Origin: Cheiracanthium punctorium
Taxonomy: Eukaryota; Arthropoda; Arachnida; Araneae; Cheiracanthiidae
DNA: 64,000 nt
Assembly (NCBI GenBank): GCA_038373885.1
Contig: JAWZYV010013191.1
Location: forward strand, 1 to 64,000
Reading direction: 5' to 3'
Shown here: one piece after another, positions 36,277-48,019 of the stretch
Numbering within the stretch: position 1 is the first letter of the stretch
Layout of the letters: each line of letters starts with the position of its first letter
Program-made: the position numbers and the translations under genes
The notes under the pieces: generated by a model
Told to the model about the DNA's origin: nothing
The model's database searches: none
Seen by the model: only the letters and a program-made list of their open reading frames with translations

Positions 36277-36362
36277 GCCGACGTGGTGGTGTCGTGGTTT
36301 CGCACTGCGTTTCTGTTGGAAGTTTGTGGGTTCGTATCCCGCTCAGTCCGCCTTTTTTTTTT
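36277..36362 (+). repeat. tRNA-like sequence in the left arm of the foldback element
   Basis: Contains GTGGGTTCGTATCCCGC (36326-36342), a good T-arm/box B with a 5-bp stem and 7-base loop, followed by a run of Ts that could end pol III transcription. Upstream TGGTGTCGTGG is only a weak box A. No matching acceptor stem was found, so I do not call a functional tRNA. Confidence 0.5.
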
Positions 36363-37080
36363 CCCTTAGAAATCCACACAAAACGATTATGTAAGAAAAT
36401 TATTATGATTTATTCTGTAAAGCTGGAGTTATAAATTTGATTGTTCTGCATATATATTTGATACTAAGACTTCTAGACGGAAGTCCTAGCGAGAGTTTCT
36501 TAAAAATGGACTCGCTTCTGTTCGTTTAAAGAATTTAAAGTATCTTCAATGCTAATCATCACTTTTCGATAGTTTCCATAGTAACGGCTTTCGAAAAATC
36601 GTCTGTCACGTTTTTATCACATAGCTTAATAAAAAGTCTTCACGCGAATCAGAAATTATATTCGCTTGAAAACTGCAGCTAAACAATGTTTTTATTCAAG
36701 ATGCAGAATGAAGCTATAAACCACACACGTATGAATGTATAGTACACAACAGCTTTAGATGGATGGGGGAGCGGATTTTTCTAGTCCAAACCAGGCTGCA
36801 TTATATAAAGATAGAAAATGCAAGGATTTTATTTAATTTTTGAATGCTTTCGAAACATTACTCTAGGAATTTTTAATCTTTTTATTTAATATTGCCTTAA
36901 TAACATACAAAATACGGACAGAAGAGTCCATTTTTAAGAAACCCTCGCTAGGACTTCCGTCTAGAAGTATTAGTATCAAATATATATGCAGAAGAATCAA
37001 ATAATTTATAACTCCAGTTTTACAGAATAAATCATATTAATTTTCTTATATAATCATTTTGTGTGGATTTTTAAGGGGGA

Positions 37081-37164
37081 AAAAAAAGCGGACTGAGCGG
37101 GATACGAACCCGCAAACTTCCAACAGAAACGCAGCGCGAAACCACGACATCACTGCGTCGGCAA
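37081..37164 (-). repeat. tRNA-like sequence in the right arm of the foldback element
   Basis: Inverted partner of 36277-36362. Its T-arm reads GCGGGTTCGTATCCCGC on the - strand (37097-37113), giving a perfect 5-bp stem where the left copy has a G-T pair. A T run follows on the same strand. Confidence 0.5.
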
Positions 37165-37926
37165 ACAAAATGCCAAATAACGCGTATATAAAAATGTATC
37201 AGATGTTTAAATGGAATTTTCTCGAAAATACACAAGAGTTGGCAGCTAATTTTTTGGCATTTTACTATACCATGGGTACCCTATAACCTATCAACATTTC
37301 ATCGAAATCGGTGACCCCAACGTCTGAGCCTCTCCTTGTAAGTTAAATTCCTCAAGTGAGTATTTCCCACTTTTTGCATTAGGACTATACCACTGTTTTG
37401 GCAGTATATTGCCAAATGTGGCACTAGAAATAAATCTGCAAAATTAAAGCTGATATTTTTAATGTTTTGATAGAAATTTAAAAAAAATATCTTGATGTGA
37501 TGAGACATTAAGGTTTGATGATTTCAGTTGGAATGTTAAATATTTGTAACTTGTGCTTTTAATCCATTTTTACATGCAACAAAATTACAAACTTTAATTT
37601 ATTATTGCTTTGCCATTAAAGTACAGAATTAAGCTTCTTAAAATAGTCAATTGGCAATTATAGATTATATTTAGTTGGGCGTTGTTCGATTATGGTGACT
37701 AGTCCATTAGATTAATCCTCACAATGGGTTGTAAGTAAGCCCTGGGTTACTATAAACTCAAAAAGTTTACTGATGCAGATTCTGAGAATAAAATGTTTAT
37801 AAAAATAACATAATATAATGCAGCACATTCAAGTAAAATTTAGTAATAAAACAATTAAAGTTATTACTATCAGTAAATAGCATCATGTTTTAAATTAATG
37901 TTAGCTTTGATATTGTTTCTTTTCAG

Positions 37927-38027
37927 ACTTCTTCGTCGTCGAAAAAGAAATAAGCCTAAATCAATAGATAAAGCTATAGAAAGTAAAACTAGAGGTGCTG
38001 CTGGTCTCAATGCTTCTCTCAATGGAG
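37927..38027 (+). CDS. Miga: Mitoguardin, second coding exon (basic stretch after the membrane anchor)
   Basis: The exon follows a TTTTCAG acceptor and ends before a GTAGGT donor. It enters in phase 2, completing an Arg codon split with the previous exon, and leaves one base over. The translation opens LLRRRKRNKPK, a strongly basic cytosolic stretch directly after the transmembrane segment, then a Ser/Gly/Ala-rich linker (RGAAGLNASLNG). Basic residues flanking a tail- or signal-anchor helix are usual for outer-mitochondrial-membrane proteins. The 101-bp length and clean phase match both neighbours, so this is a real exon rather than a chance reading frame. The intron before it (34687-37926) contains the TTAA foldback element. 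Confidence 0.75.
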
Positions 38028-38301
38028 GTAGGTAGAAAAGGAAAAAAGAAGATGTAGGTCGTTTTGTGAGCAGAATCCATACTTTCATTGATCTGATAAT
38101 TCTTTAAAAATACTCTAGAAATAGCCCAAAGTAATTAGTTAAAGCTTTTGGCCAGCTTAATAAAAACATTTAATGGAGGATATCGACTCCTTGGGTTCGA
38201 GACTATAAAAGTCACGTGTTGGTGGAAAACAGACACCATTTTCTCCATAGGTGTATGTGCTGGGCTCTTGTCAATAAGTGCAAAATTAAAAAATAATAAT
38301 T

Positions 38302-38557
38302 ATGCCTCTGTATTGTGCTGTCTATAGATGTTTCAATAATTCTCTGGAACCTGTACATGACAGCAAAAAGATATCTTTCTACAGATTTTCATTGGAAATT
38401 GCTAAAATATTAAAACTTACACTGAGACGCGGCTATTTCAGTCATGTGTCGATTAAGAATATACACTTCGGCCAATCAGATTACAGGATTACTCATCAAC
38501 ACAGCCAAAAGGTCACGTGTTGGTTGAAAAATGATGTCATATTGATATTGTCCATTG
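38302..38557 (+). pseudogene. THAP zinc-finger fragment
   Basis: ATG 38302 opens MPLYCAVYRCFNNS, then SFYRFSLE, then IHFGQSDYRI. This is the order of the THAP DNA-binding finger (C..C, FYRFP-like, C..HF...DY). The third zinc ligand, normally Cys two residues before the HF histidine region, is Lys in IKNIHF, so zinc binding should fail. THAP fingers occur in P-element transposases and in host regulators; a dead P-type remnant in this Miga intron is likelier. The sequence ends at the MITE inserted at 38558. The phrase GTCACGTGTTGGT occurs both before (38211) and near the end (38513) of the fragment. Confidence 0.6.
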
Positions 38558-38658
38558 CAGGGGGGGGGGGGGGGGATATCGGGATATATCCCCCCCTCCC
38601 CCCGAAATTTTTGGATTAGTGGTGAAATTCCGTCTATTTATACACATATAAGTTCATA

Positions 38659-38689
<31 letters not shown>

Positions 38690-38709
38690 TTTTCCTGGCT
38701 ACGCGCCTG
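38558..38709. mobile_element. 152-bp hAT-type MITE with G16 and C25 runs
   Basis: Perfect 8-bp duplication GTCCATTG at 38550-38557 and 38710-38717. It starts CAGGGG and ends GGCTACGCGCCTG. Sixteen Gs sit at 38560-38575 and twenty-five Cs at 38659-38683, so one strand could fold as a hairpin or G-quadruplex. A relative lies at 19540-19682. Confidence 0.88.
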
Positions 38710-39752
38710 GTCCATTGTGCTTTTCAACTTTCATGAATATTGCAGCAGCTAAATGATTGAAATCAGTTCACTAATACAGGAGTTTAAGTTACATGCTTTT
38801 TAAGTTAAAAATTTGAGTCTTTCCCCCCCCCTTTTTTTTTGTAATTAAATAGTAGTAATAATTCTAACAAAAAAGGAAATATAACTGCATTTGTTAGATT
38901 TAAATTCCGACTTATGATGACCAATCATTTCTCTTTTTCAGTGTCACATTATATTTCATTATAAAGTTGTTTTTTCTATCTATTTTTTTATTTAGTACTA
39001 TATCAAATTGGATAACACAGGTTTTTTTTTTTTTTTTTTTGTAATCAAGTTTCAGTTAAGACTGTATAGTACCATGCATATTATTTGAATTGCATACATA
39101 TTTGGAAAATAAGCTGTTTATTAAAAAATTAACATATTTCAATCATAATCAGCATTAAGTATACCCTCACTTTGCTTTCAGAACTAGTTTTACATGTGGT
39201 GGTATAAATCTCACCATACTTATGATTTTTGACTATAATTTCAGCCCTGAAACATACTTGAATAAGTGAACAAATGAAGCTATATTTTGCTGCAACCCAT
39301 TTTTGAGAGCCTTTGCTTCCAGATAGATCATAGATTCAATATGGAAGTTAGATCTAGGGAGTTTCCTAATCAATCTAAAACAGCCATTTTGTTTTTGTTA
39401 AGCATTCCTCCTCCTTCTACACCCCCCCCCCTCATTTTTTAAAAATAATTATGGTAAGAAGCCAAATCTTTCTGAAATATCTCATATTAGGGCAGAAATT
39501 TCATATTTAACTCTATTTTCTCCATCAGTATCCTCTTGCACGAGTTGCTTTTCATCATGCCTTGAACAAAAATGAGTGGCTGTTCTTTTTCAGTGTTCAC
39601 TTAAAGTTGGAAAATCCTAAAATTAATCCATGATTCAGTTAATGCGCACGGTACTGTACATAGTTTGTTAATATTTGAAAAATAATTTATTTGTATGTCT
39701 AAAAGAAAAAACAAATTTTTCTTAAAATTTTCACTGGATATAATTAATTTAG

Positions 39753-39914
39753 ATATTTTGCTAACAAGAGGAGGAGCTAATCTTAGCTTGTATAGGCATC
39801 ATCGTCAAGGATCCATAAGTAGTGACCGTCAATCAGTTCATTCTATTCTTACTGCCAATTTATCTTTAGACACTGGTGCTACTGTATTAACACCTCAGCA
39901 ATTGGGAACTATGG
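39753..39914 (+). CDS. Miga: Mitoguardin, third coding exon (Ser/Thr-rich cytosolic linker)
   Basis: The acceptor is TAATTTAG and the donor is GTAAGA. The exon enters in phase 1, completing an Asp codon, and leaves one base. The 54 residues include a His/Arg/Gln/Ser-rich stretch (YRHHRQGSISSDRQSV) and end TPQQLGTM, which runs directly into GMEALETAI of the exon at 63311. The Ser-rich middle resembles the low-complexity regulatory region between the membrane anchor and the conserved C-terminal part in animal mitoguardins, where phosphorylation and the VAP-binding motif lie. No clear FFAT motif is visible here. The next recognised exon is 23.4 kb away; a small intervening exon with length divisible by three cannot be excluded. 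Confidence 0.72.
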
Positions 39915-40313
39915 GTAAGATTTTTCTGACTAATGTTGAAATATTTTTTTTATTATTTTATTATTTCATGGTATTTTTCTTGGTTATTATAAAAAATTTT
40001 AATGTTTGAAAAAAAATATTATTTTGCCAATTTCAAGGGTTTTATATTTGCAAGTTAAAAGCATAAAAATTTTTTACATACCATAAATTTCTTGAACATA
40101 TCTATCCTATCAATCACTGTACTAGCCCACTCCAAACACAAATGAAAAAACAAGTCCAAACAAACCTACAAGGAAATAGTGGCAACTCAGTAGCAATACT
40201 ATACTGGGTGATTCAGAATAGATGTTACTGTGATTATCTCTTAAACCATTAGTCATAGAAACATATTTCCAATTGCAAAATTTATTCAATGGGAAAAATA
40301 GTTTTGAGATATG

Positions 40314-43300
40314 CACGGGTGCCGACTTGTAAAAATTATTGGGGGGGCTCGTATCCTTACGGAGGTGGACGGGGGGACACAAAATCCTTCTCTCCGTCAG
40401 TATAATTAAGGGGTTCAGAAACTTTAGAATTGAGATTTCAAAATGTGCTTTTTTAACATAACACTTTCATGAAAATAAAAGGAATTCCATGTAATAAATT
40501 TTTCAAAAATTTTTTGAACGGAACCATCATACTTTTTTAAATTAAGTATTTGAAATCAAGATCTCGAATCAGTCTTCAGTACACATATGGAGAAAGCAAA
40601 TCTCCCTTCTGAAAGAACAACTGAATTTTAATTAAGTTAATAACAGCAAAACAAGTAAAATCTTTTTCGAAATGTATTTAATGGTAATTTCATAGGAAAG
40701 AAAATGCATGCAGTCAAATGTGGAAAACTGTTCTGCAAAACATTACTCCAGCTAATATTTCAAAATACTCTAGAAGTACAAACAAGACGAAATACTAAAA
40801 TCTGGATTATTTTATTTACTTGCAAACATTCATCAGAGATAATTTTTACTAATATAAAAAAGTATTTTTTATTTTACTACATGATGAAATACCCATAAAT
40901 TGAATCGACTTTAATTAAATGTCGCACTACTTTAAGACAGAAAAACTGATCACATTTAAATTACATTTTTTGACAACTTTTTACAGATTACATTTAAAAT
41001 TATTTAAAAAAAAACATAAACAATAATAAATACCTCCTTTCCATGTATTAAAACAAATCAAACAAATATACAAACCATCATACAAAGTTACAAGTCCTCT
41101 CTTCGACACATACATTTTAAACGGATTTCCGTGATTTGAATTGTAAAAACAAATAAATAAATAAAATATACTTTTAAATTCATTCTCATAGTATTTTCAC
41201 AGCAGGAAAAAAATTAATTTTTCAATAATATCATCCTTGTTAACATTTAAAAATGATTTAACAAAGAAATCCTAGTGCGAGAATATATCAAAATTCAGAG
41301 TCTACACTATTTTAGGTCTTTATAAACATTTTAATACTGAAAACTTTCATTTTACATTAAACTAAGAATACTCATATAATCTTTCAATAACATTAAAAAT
41401 GAAAAGAAATGTTGAAATGTGGTGTTATGGCCAACTATCTGCGCGAGGGATCTAGGCCGGGGGGGGGGGGGGCTTCGTGTGGAACTTGGCATAGAAAACT
41501 CGACATATAAAATCTGCATTGCACTTTAAATCACACTTCTTTTTGGAAAACCGTTCCAGATTACCTTAACAATTATGAAAACAATTAAACCAGCACATAA
41601 GCAATTGGCAAATCAGAGACGCTCCTGGCAAAATGGACACATAGTAATCATTTTATAAACTAAAACCATAATGAATTATGCTATTTGAAACATATTTTGA
41701 TGATATTTGTGCAACAATATATGAAAATTTATTTTTATTCAGTACGGAGAAAAGTTGTATAAAATATAATCGTGCTTTAAATTTAAAAGTGGAATAACAC
41801 AGAAACAGATATACAATGCCAAAATTATCACTCTGAATTATTGTAGATATTTACAGACAATTTTTAAGAATACTCAATAATATGAAAAATGGAAACAAAA
41901 TGAATGAAATCTAATTCGAAATCATAGTCTACGCCATATTATTTTTAAAACATATATAAAAACTCCACTGCACTCTAAATCACCCTTCTATTTGGAAAAT
42001 TGTTCCAGATTACCTTAACAATTATCAAAACAAATTAAACTAGCACACTAGCAATTGGTAAGTCAGAGACGCTTTGGCTAAATGGATACATAGTATTCAT
42101 TTTATAAACTAAAACCATAACGCATTATGTTATTTGAAATTTATTCTGATGATATTTGTGCAACAATATACGAAAATTAATTTTTATTCAGAACGGAAAA
42201 TAGTTGTATAAAATATGATTGTGATGACTGGGGTACGAAGGGTATTTTGTTTATAAGCCTTCTTATGATTACCATAGCCCGTTCGTGTAAACATAGTGCT
42301 AAAAGTTCTCCTTATTGAATTTGCAAAATATACATCCATCTAATGCAAGGTATCACTGAAATGTGCACATAAAAATTCAAGCTAAATAGTCAGCTTCAAA
42401 CTTTCTAGCACATATTCATTCAAATTTCAATTAAGAAGTGTACAATGCCAAAAAGTGTTTCTTGTGTACGAAGTCAATAATGAATCAGAATTATTTTCTC
42501 AGAGTTACATATACATATACTGTATAAATATTAACACTAAAATAGCTTTAATAATGTTTGATTATATTTTTTTCCCTTCTAAATTTTAACGCAGGCCTCT
42601 AAAATGGTAGGAGCCCACAGGTGAAAGCCTACTCAGCCTAATGGGTAATCCGGCCCTGTTTAGGTATAGTCCCTCTTTCCCCATGAAGCCCCCTCCTTCC
42701 TCCTCTATAATTTTTATGGTTTTGTAGCAGTTACGCTAGTTTGATATTCCATAAATAATAATTTACAAACATAGGTGCTTCATAGAGTGCTTTTACAGAA
42801 GAGGGAGGCTATTTGCAAGTGTGGGGTGGAGGTGGGGGTCGAATACGAGTACATGTATCACACGCCCAATTAACACATTTTTCTAAAACTATTTTTTGAT
42901 TTTGATCGTTTTCTTTCATTGTGGGTTCGAGGCAACTACCCCATTCACCCTTACGTTAATCATGCTCGTTGTGACTCCCCTTTCCTTTGCCCTCTATGGA
43001 TGAATGCACATATTTACAAAACGGCTGCATATTTTTCTGCCAAGGAACAACGACTGAGCACATAGTCAGAATATTGTGTGCATACTTTAGTGTTGTTATA
43101 AAATAAAGTAAATTAGTCAGAGACTAATGGTTTTCTAAAGAGGAATTCTCTTTCAGCAACACAATATGATATGTATGCACATGATCAAGGCCTCTCTGAA
43201 TTTTGGGCCTTGTCCAAGCTCGGCTTGGGCCCTCGTTTTTTTTCTTCCTTCTTTCTTGGCGAGATGGTTAATCTAGGCCCATGACCACTGTGACCCCCCT

Positions 43301-44471
43301 CTGGAACCGCCACTGGCACCATATGCAGCCAAGAGCAGCAAAATAATGAACCGAAATTCGCCTAAAACAACGAGTCTTCTTAAAGATTTCATGGTTTTCA
43401 AATGTTCGTTTCTAAATTTTCGTATTTATGTGTAAACTAACAAAAATTTTTGAAAATCGTAGGGGGGGCTGGGAGACAGCTAAGTAGTGCTCAGCCCGCG
43501 TAGCCCTCCCCCCCCCACCTCTGATTACGCCCTTGATGGGGGATAGAGTTTTATATGTAAAGAGAGAAGATAAGAGCAAGCAATTATAAAATATAATCCA
43601 GAAGTTGTGCTGCTCGAAGATTTTTATGAAATCATTTTTTATTTAGCTCTGAACTGTAGCTAAATCAGAAACGTTAAGCGTACGATATTAGTTAAGTTTT
43701 GATAAAGCGTATAAAGAAATGAATACTGTCTATATCCGAAACTGTATTAAACATCAATTTTTCATCTATCTCACAAGGTTCTTCATGATTTAAAATCTTC
43801 AAACTTAAATTTGAGTATCAATTTTCTGCCTTGAATTGTTTTTAAGTCACATTTAAACGGTTTATTATTAGCATTGAAACTTAATACTGCTGGGAAATGG
43901 GAATGTCACAATCGTTTGCAGTTTTGCACAATGGGAAAATCTCCCTTATGGTCAGACGTCTACAGAAGAGTCTGTATCTCACAATAGAACAAAAGTGAAA
44001 GCTTTTGCTGTATTGATTTAAAAAAGAAAGATTACATTACATGAGAACGACCCTCCTAAATAAAACGCAGTCCTCTCCCTACTAGAAAGCAATTCCATCA
44101 TCAATTGTGTCACGGTGTAAAATCTGAAGGGTTCTTGTGGGGGAAAACACCCGTTTCTTTTTGCCTAGCTATCTGATGGTCATTTGTTTGTGCTTGCGCT
44201 CTTGATAAAGAAGGTTGACATCCGTGCCTTACGGTATTACAGGCGCCCAACGTAATTCCTGAATCCCTGTGAAAGAAAAAGCGGAGTGGGAGACAGAAGA
44301 AGCTAGCGATACATTCTCTATTTTTAGGATTCTTAAGTTTAACCGATTTGGAGGAAGAAATATGATTTGACACAAAAAAGTTGGAGTGAAGTTTTTGAAG
44401 GGGCTCAGCCCCTGAATAAAAATATTGGGGGGGCTGAAGCCCCTTCAAGCCCCATGAAGTCGGCGCCTATG
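40314..44471. mobile_element. 4.16-kb nonautonomous hAT-type element
   Basis: Flanked by a perfect 8-bp duplication GAGATATG (40306-40313 and 44472-44479), the hAT hallmark. Ends read CACGGGTGCCGACTT and, in reverse complement, CATAGGCGCCGACTT (12 of 15). G-rich tracts (GGGGGGGCT) lie just inside both tips. The interior carries direct repeats of about 270 bp, a SINE fragment and a second short repeat near 43455-43540. No transposase-like frame is recognisable, so it would have needed a helper. Confidence 0.85.
41500..42222 (+). repeat. Direct duplication inside the 4.16-kb hAT-type element
   Basis: About 41510-41775 matches about 41955-42222 with modest divergence and a period of about 445 bp. 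Shared phrases include GTTCCAGATTACCTTAACAA, TTTTATAAACTAAAACCATA and GATATTTGTGCAACAATATA. Confidence 0.8.
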
Positions 44472-44479
44472 GAGATATG

Positions 44480-47193
44480 GATTTTTTCCCCCCCAATGGT
44501 CACCAAGTGAGCAGTATGATTCAGAATAGATGTTATAATGATTATATCTTAAATACACTCATAGATATATATAGTTCCATTTGCAAAATTCATTCAAGCA
44601 AATAATAGCTTTCATATATGGAATTCATTTTATTTTCCAAGGCACTGTATGCATATTATATACAAAATTTAATTTTTTTAGGTCCTTTCTTATCCCATAT
44701 TTAGAAAAACTTTTACATTACCTATAAGAAGGAAAGCAGAAAAAAAATCATGTTTATGATTCAAATATTTTTTGAGATATCACAAGTTAGAAGTTTAAAC
44801 ATTCATATCAAATGTCTCAAAAGTGAGGAATCTGTAATTTTATTACAAATGACGTATGTACTGTACATTTATGTTTGCCACCTTTTGACAGCTACATTTG
44901 ACATTAAGGCCTATTTAACTATAATACAAAATCGTTTTCTTAATGCATATTTGTTAATTTCTAGTAAAAGTAATGGCAGTTGCTATTTTCAATATCAAAC
45001 AAATCAAAAGAGTGTGAGTGTTGATCGATGCACTGTTTCCCCCCCCCCCCCCATCTTTCACCGATAATTCTATGAAAAAAAACTAGTTATTTTCCACCAG
45101 TTTAATAAGTTTTTGATAATGATAGGTCTGGCAGGTGATATCTTTCATTTTGCATAGTTTTGAAAAATAGCTTTTATCTACATTTGTCATATTTAATCTA
45201 GTATTATGACAATGTCATGTATGTTTGTGAGCATCTTTACAAATTTCTTTGAATCTAACACTTAAGTACTTATGTAATTCCGTGTGTGACTTAACACGAG
45301 ATTTGAGATTTTCCGTATGTTTCACTTTTGTTCAAAAGTGTAAATTAAGAATAAATTTAAACTTTCAGTAACGAATCATAGAAGAGTAAAGTAAATACAC
45401 TTATGTATTATGTTTTCAATAAAAATTTGTGTGATTTTTAATGTTTAAAAAAATAAAATAACTGTTTGTGACTGGCACGACGCAAAAAGAAACTGGTTTA
45501 GACTTGCTTTCACTTATATTAAAAATTCTGCTCTAGATTTAGTTCTTAAAATTTGAAACTGGCATGTAATAGTGCATACAACAATAATAAGAATCAAATT
45601 CGAGTTCAATAAAATTTTTAAATATTTTATTTGAGGTATCTGCTTGTGACTGACACGACAGATAATGTGTGACTTACACAACATCTACAAATATTCAATC
45701 TAAAAACACAAGTTTGTTCATATAAAAACACAATTTTTTATTTCTTTTACTGTCTAGTATACTTTTAATCTTTAATAAAAAATTTAATATATATTTATTA
45801 AAATAGCATTAATGATTTTATGCTTCTTTACAAAGTAAAAATCAACACTTGGGTATACATTCTCATGGAATTACCCACTTGTCATTAAGATGATAATTTC
45901 TTTATAATAAATATTCCACATCTACTGGAAAAGATACTGTAACTTTAAATCTACTAAAATAAATCATCAACTATTAATATCTTGTGTGCTTTTATTTTTA
46001 ACATCAAAGATGTTCAAAAAGAAGGATAAAAAATGTGTAATCTGGTACCAGTGCAAAAAGAGTTTACGTCACCCAGTGCAAAAGTTAATTTTGGTTCCCA
46101 CCTCAGCATGTTACCCCCAGGACAAACATTAATTTTAATGCACCTTTCTTGGTAGCCATAAAGGAGTTTGGCACTGGGGGTAACACCCCCAGTGCCAAAC
46201 CCCCACCTCCAGGATTAGAAATTAGGAAGAAAAATCTAGGCGTCAGTGGCACCTAACTACTATTTCAGTTGCCAAACTGTTCCACATTGGTGCAGTTTCA
46301 AAAAATTTTGTTTTGTTTATGAGTATAAACTATAAACAGGTATTAGTATATTTATAAAAGATGAAATGTTCGCAAAAAGACATTTTAATCAATTACATTT
46401 ATTTGAAAAATTAAATTTCTTTCATGTTGTTTTATGAAAAGGCCGTTTCAATTTATCATATTTTTATGATCAATGTGCTCTTGAAATTGATGGTATTTTT
46501 GTGAAGGGGCCCATCAAATTTATTTTTGTGATGGCCCGCAAAATGGGCTAAAAATGGTCTGCGTTTATCCTTGTAGGGGGGGGGGGGAAATGGTGATTGC
46601 TGATAAATAAGAATAAAAATGTCAAATAGTAACGCTCGAAAAAGGCCGCCAGGTGCTTTATTCGGCTCTGTGGGTAATGTTGCAATATTGGGAAATAAGT
46701 TAGGTTTAAAAAATGTCAACTCTGCTTTTAAAGTCTTCATCGTCAAAATGAAATTTACAGTTGCAAAATACGGGAATAATACTGTAAGCTGGTGTCGATC
46801 GCTAATTGAGATGCATCGGCAAAGCTTACCATATGTAGTAAACAGGCATGACAGCGTTGCCAGTCAAGATTAGCTATTCGGCAACCCTTCTGCGGAGTTG
46901 TGTTGTTTTATGATGTCATGAGAAATTATGCTGTTCAAAGGAATTATGTGATTGGTTGAACAAATTTCAAGGAATTTAACTGGCTAACTAACTGAACTTG
47001 AATTCCCCGCGATTAGAAGTCGTGTCATCTGGTCGTCTGCTTGTGCTGAAGTTTTGTTTTTTATATTGGTTATTTTTGAGAAGTGAAATTTCTGCCTCAT
47101 TTTATGATGAGTTGTTTCTTAATTCTTTATCAAGTGAAATTCGACAAAAATTTGAAAATATTTGTTGTGAAGAATATGTATCGAGTGTGCATT
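44480..47193. other. Intronic noncoding sequence
   Basis: Resumes the AGAATAGATGTTA sequence interrupted by the 4.16-kb element. Holds C14 near 45043, the hairpin at 46166-46200 and G12 near 46577. No exon in phase with Miga recognised. Confidence 0.45.
46166..46200. repeat. Perfect 16-bp inverted repeat with a 3-base loop
   Basis: Arm GTTTGGCACTGGGGGT, loop AAC, then the exact reverse complement. CAGTGCAAAA motifs lie nearby at 46056 and 46075. Confidence 0.9.
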
Positions 47194-47569
47194 GTTATTA
47201 TTAGGGATCGACCGATACCACATTTTTGCCGATAACTGATATCAATACTTTATCTATAAATCCGTTTTTAGAAATAGCCAATACCGATACTTTACAGTTA
47301 TTGTATCGGCCGATACTGATACTTTACAGGATTTAATGCCATTTAAATCTATGTCTGTAGGCAGATTTGCAACAAGAGTGCAGTTCTCGTTAAAATGAAT
47401 AACACCATGATGAGCTCATAAATAAAAATTTGAACCCAGTAGAAAGCATTAAAAAGAAAAAGCAGTGAATACATTGAAGTGAGTGTAAAGTATTTATAGT
47501 CCTTATTTTTCTATTAAAACATGCCAACCAATGGCCAAATTTGTAAAACGCTGAACATAGGGAAATGTC

Positions 47570-47705
47570 TGAAGTGTGCAGGTTTGGGATTCTTTCTCCT
47601 CGCGTGGCTGTCGATGGTCTAAAGTTTTGGGTGGTTTTCTCCAGATGTATCTTGAATATGCATTAGAACCCCGTCAAAAAGTTCACCTACCAGTGTTTTT
47701 AGAGA
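47570..47705 (+). mobile_element. SINE fragment inside the 3.70-kb hAT-type element
   Basis: Shares TTTTCTCCAGATGTA, TTGAATATGCATTAGAACCC and AAAAGTTCACCTACCA with the 8012 and 61446 copies. Head and tail are poorly preserved. Confidence 0.65.
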
Positions 47706-47987
47706 ACTTACCTTGTCTAGGTTGTCAGACTATCTTTAGAAATTGCAATCCGTCATATTTTTGAATTAGTCGTGTATAGTTAAATTCTAATTTTACACTG
47801 AGCACAAGACTTTTTTAATAAGTAAAATTTATTTTTAACATCAAACAAAACAAAATGAAAAAAAAACCCTTATTACGCACAAAATTTATAAGCAAAAACT
47901 CCAAACTGTTTCATGAATACGATTGACAACACACATATTGTAATGAATCAGAGCGAATTTGGCATCAAAAGATCACTATCGTAAAAG

Positions 47988-48019
<32 letters not shown>

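Larger units (their letters stand above)
36097..37342. mobile_element. 1.25-kb foldback element at TTAA, with about 415-bp arms
   Basis: Lies between TTAA at 36093-36096 and TTAA at 37343-37346, as for piggyBac or Kolobok-type insertions. Tips are CTAACAAGGAGAGGCTCAGA and, in reverse complement, CTTACAAGGAGAGGCTCAGA. The arms run to about 36511 and from about 36925, with a 410-base spacer. Each arm carries a tRNA-like stretch. No transposase frame is present. It lies in the intron between the first two Miga coding exons. Confidence 0.88.

Noticed and set aside
36277..36362. Functional tRNA gene
   Set aside because: The T-arm is good, but no acceptor-stem pairing or convincing D-arm and anticodon arm could be drawn; kept only as tRNA-like.
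44110..44448. 112-codon frame on the - strand
   Set aside because: It runs through the terminal region of the 4.16-kb hAT-type element and is not protein-like.
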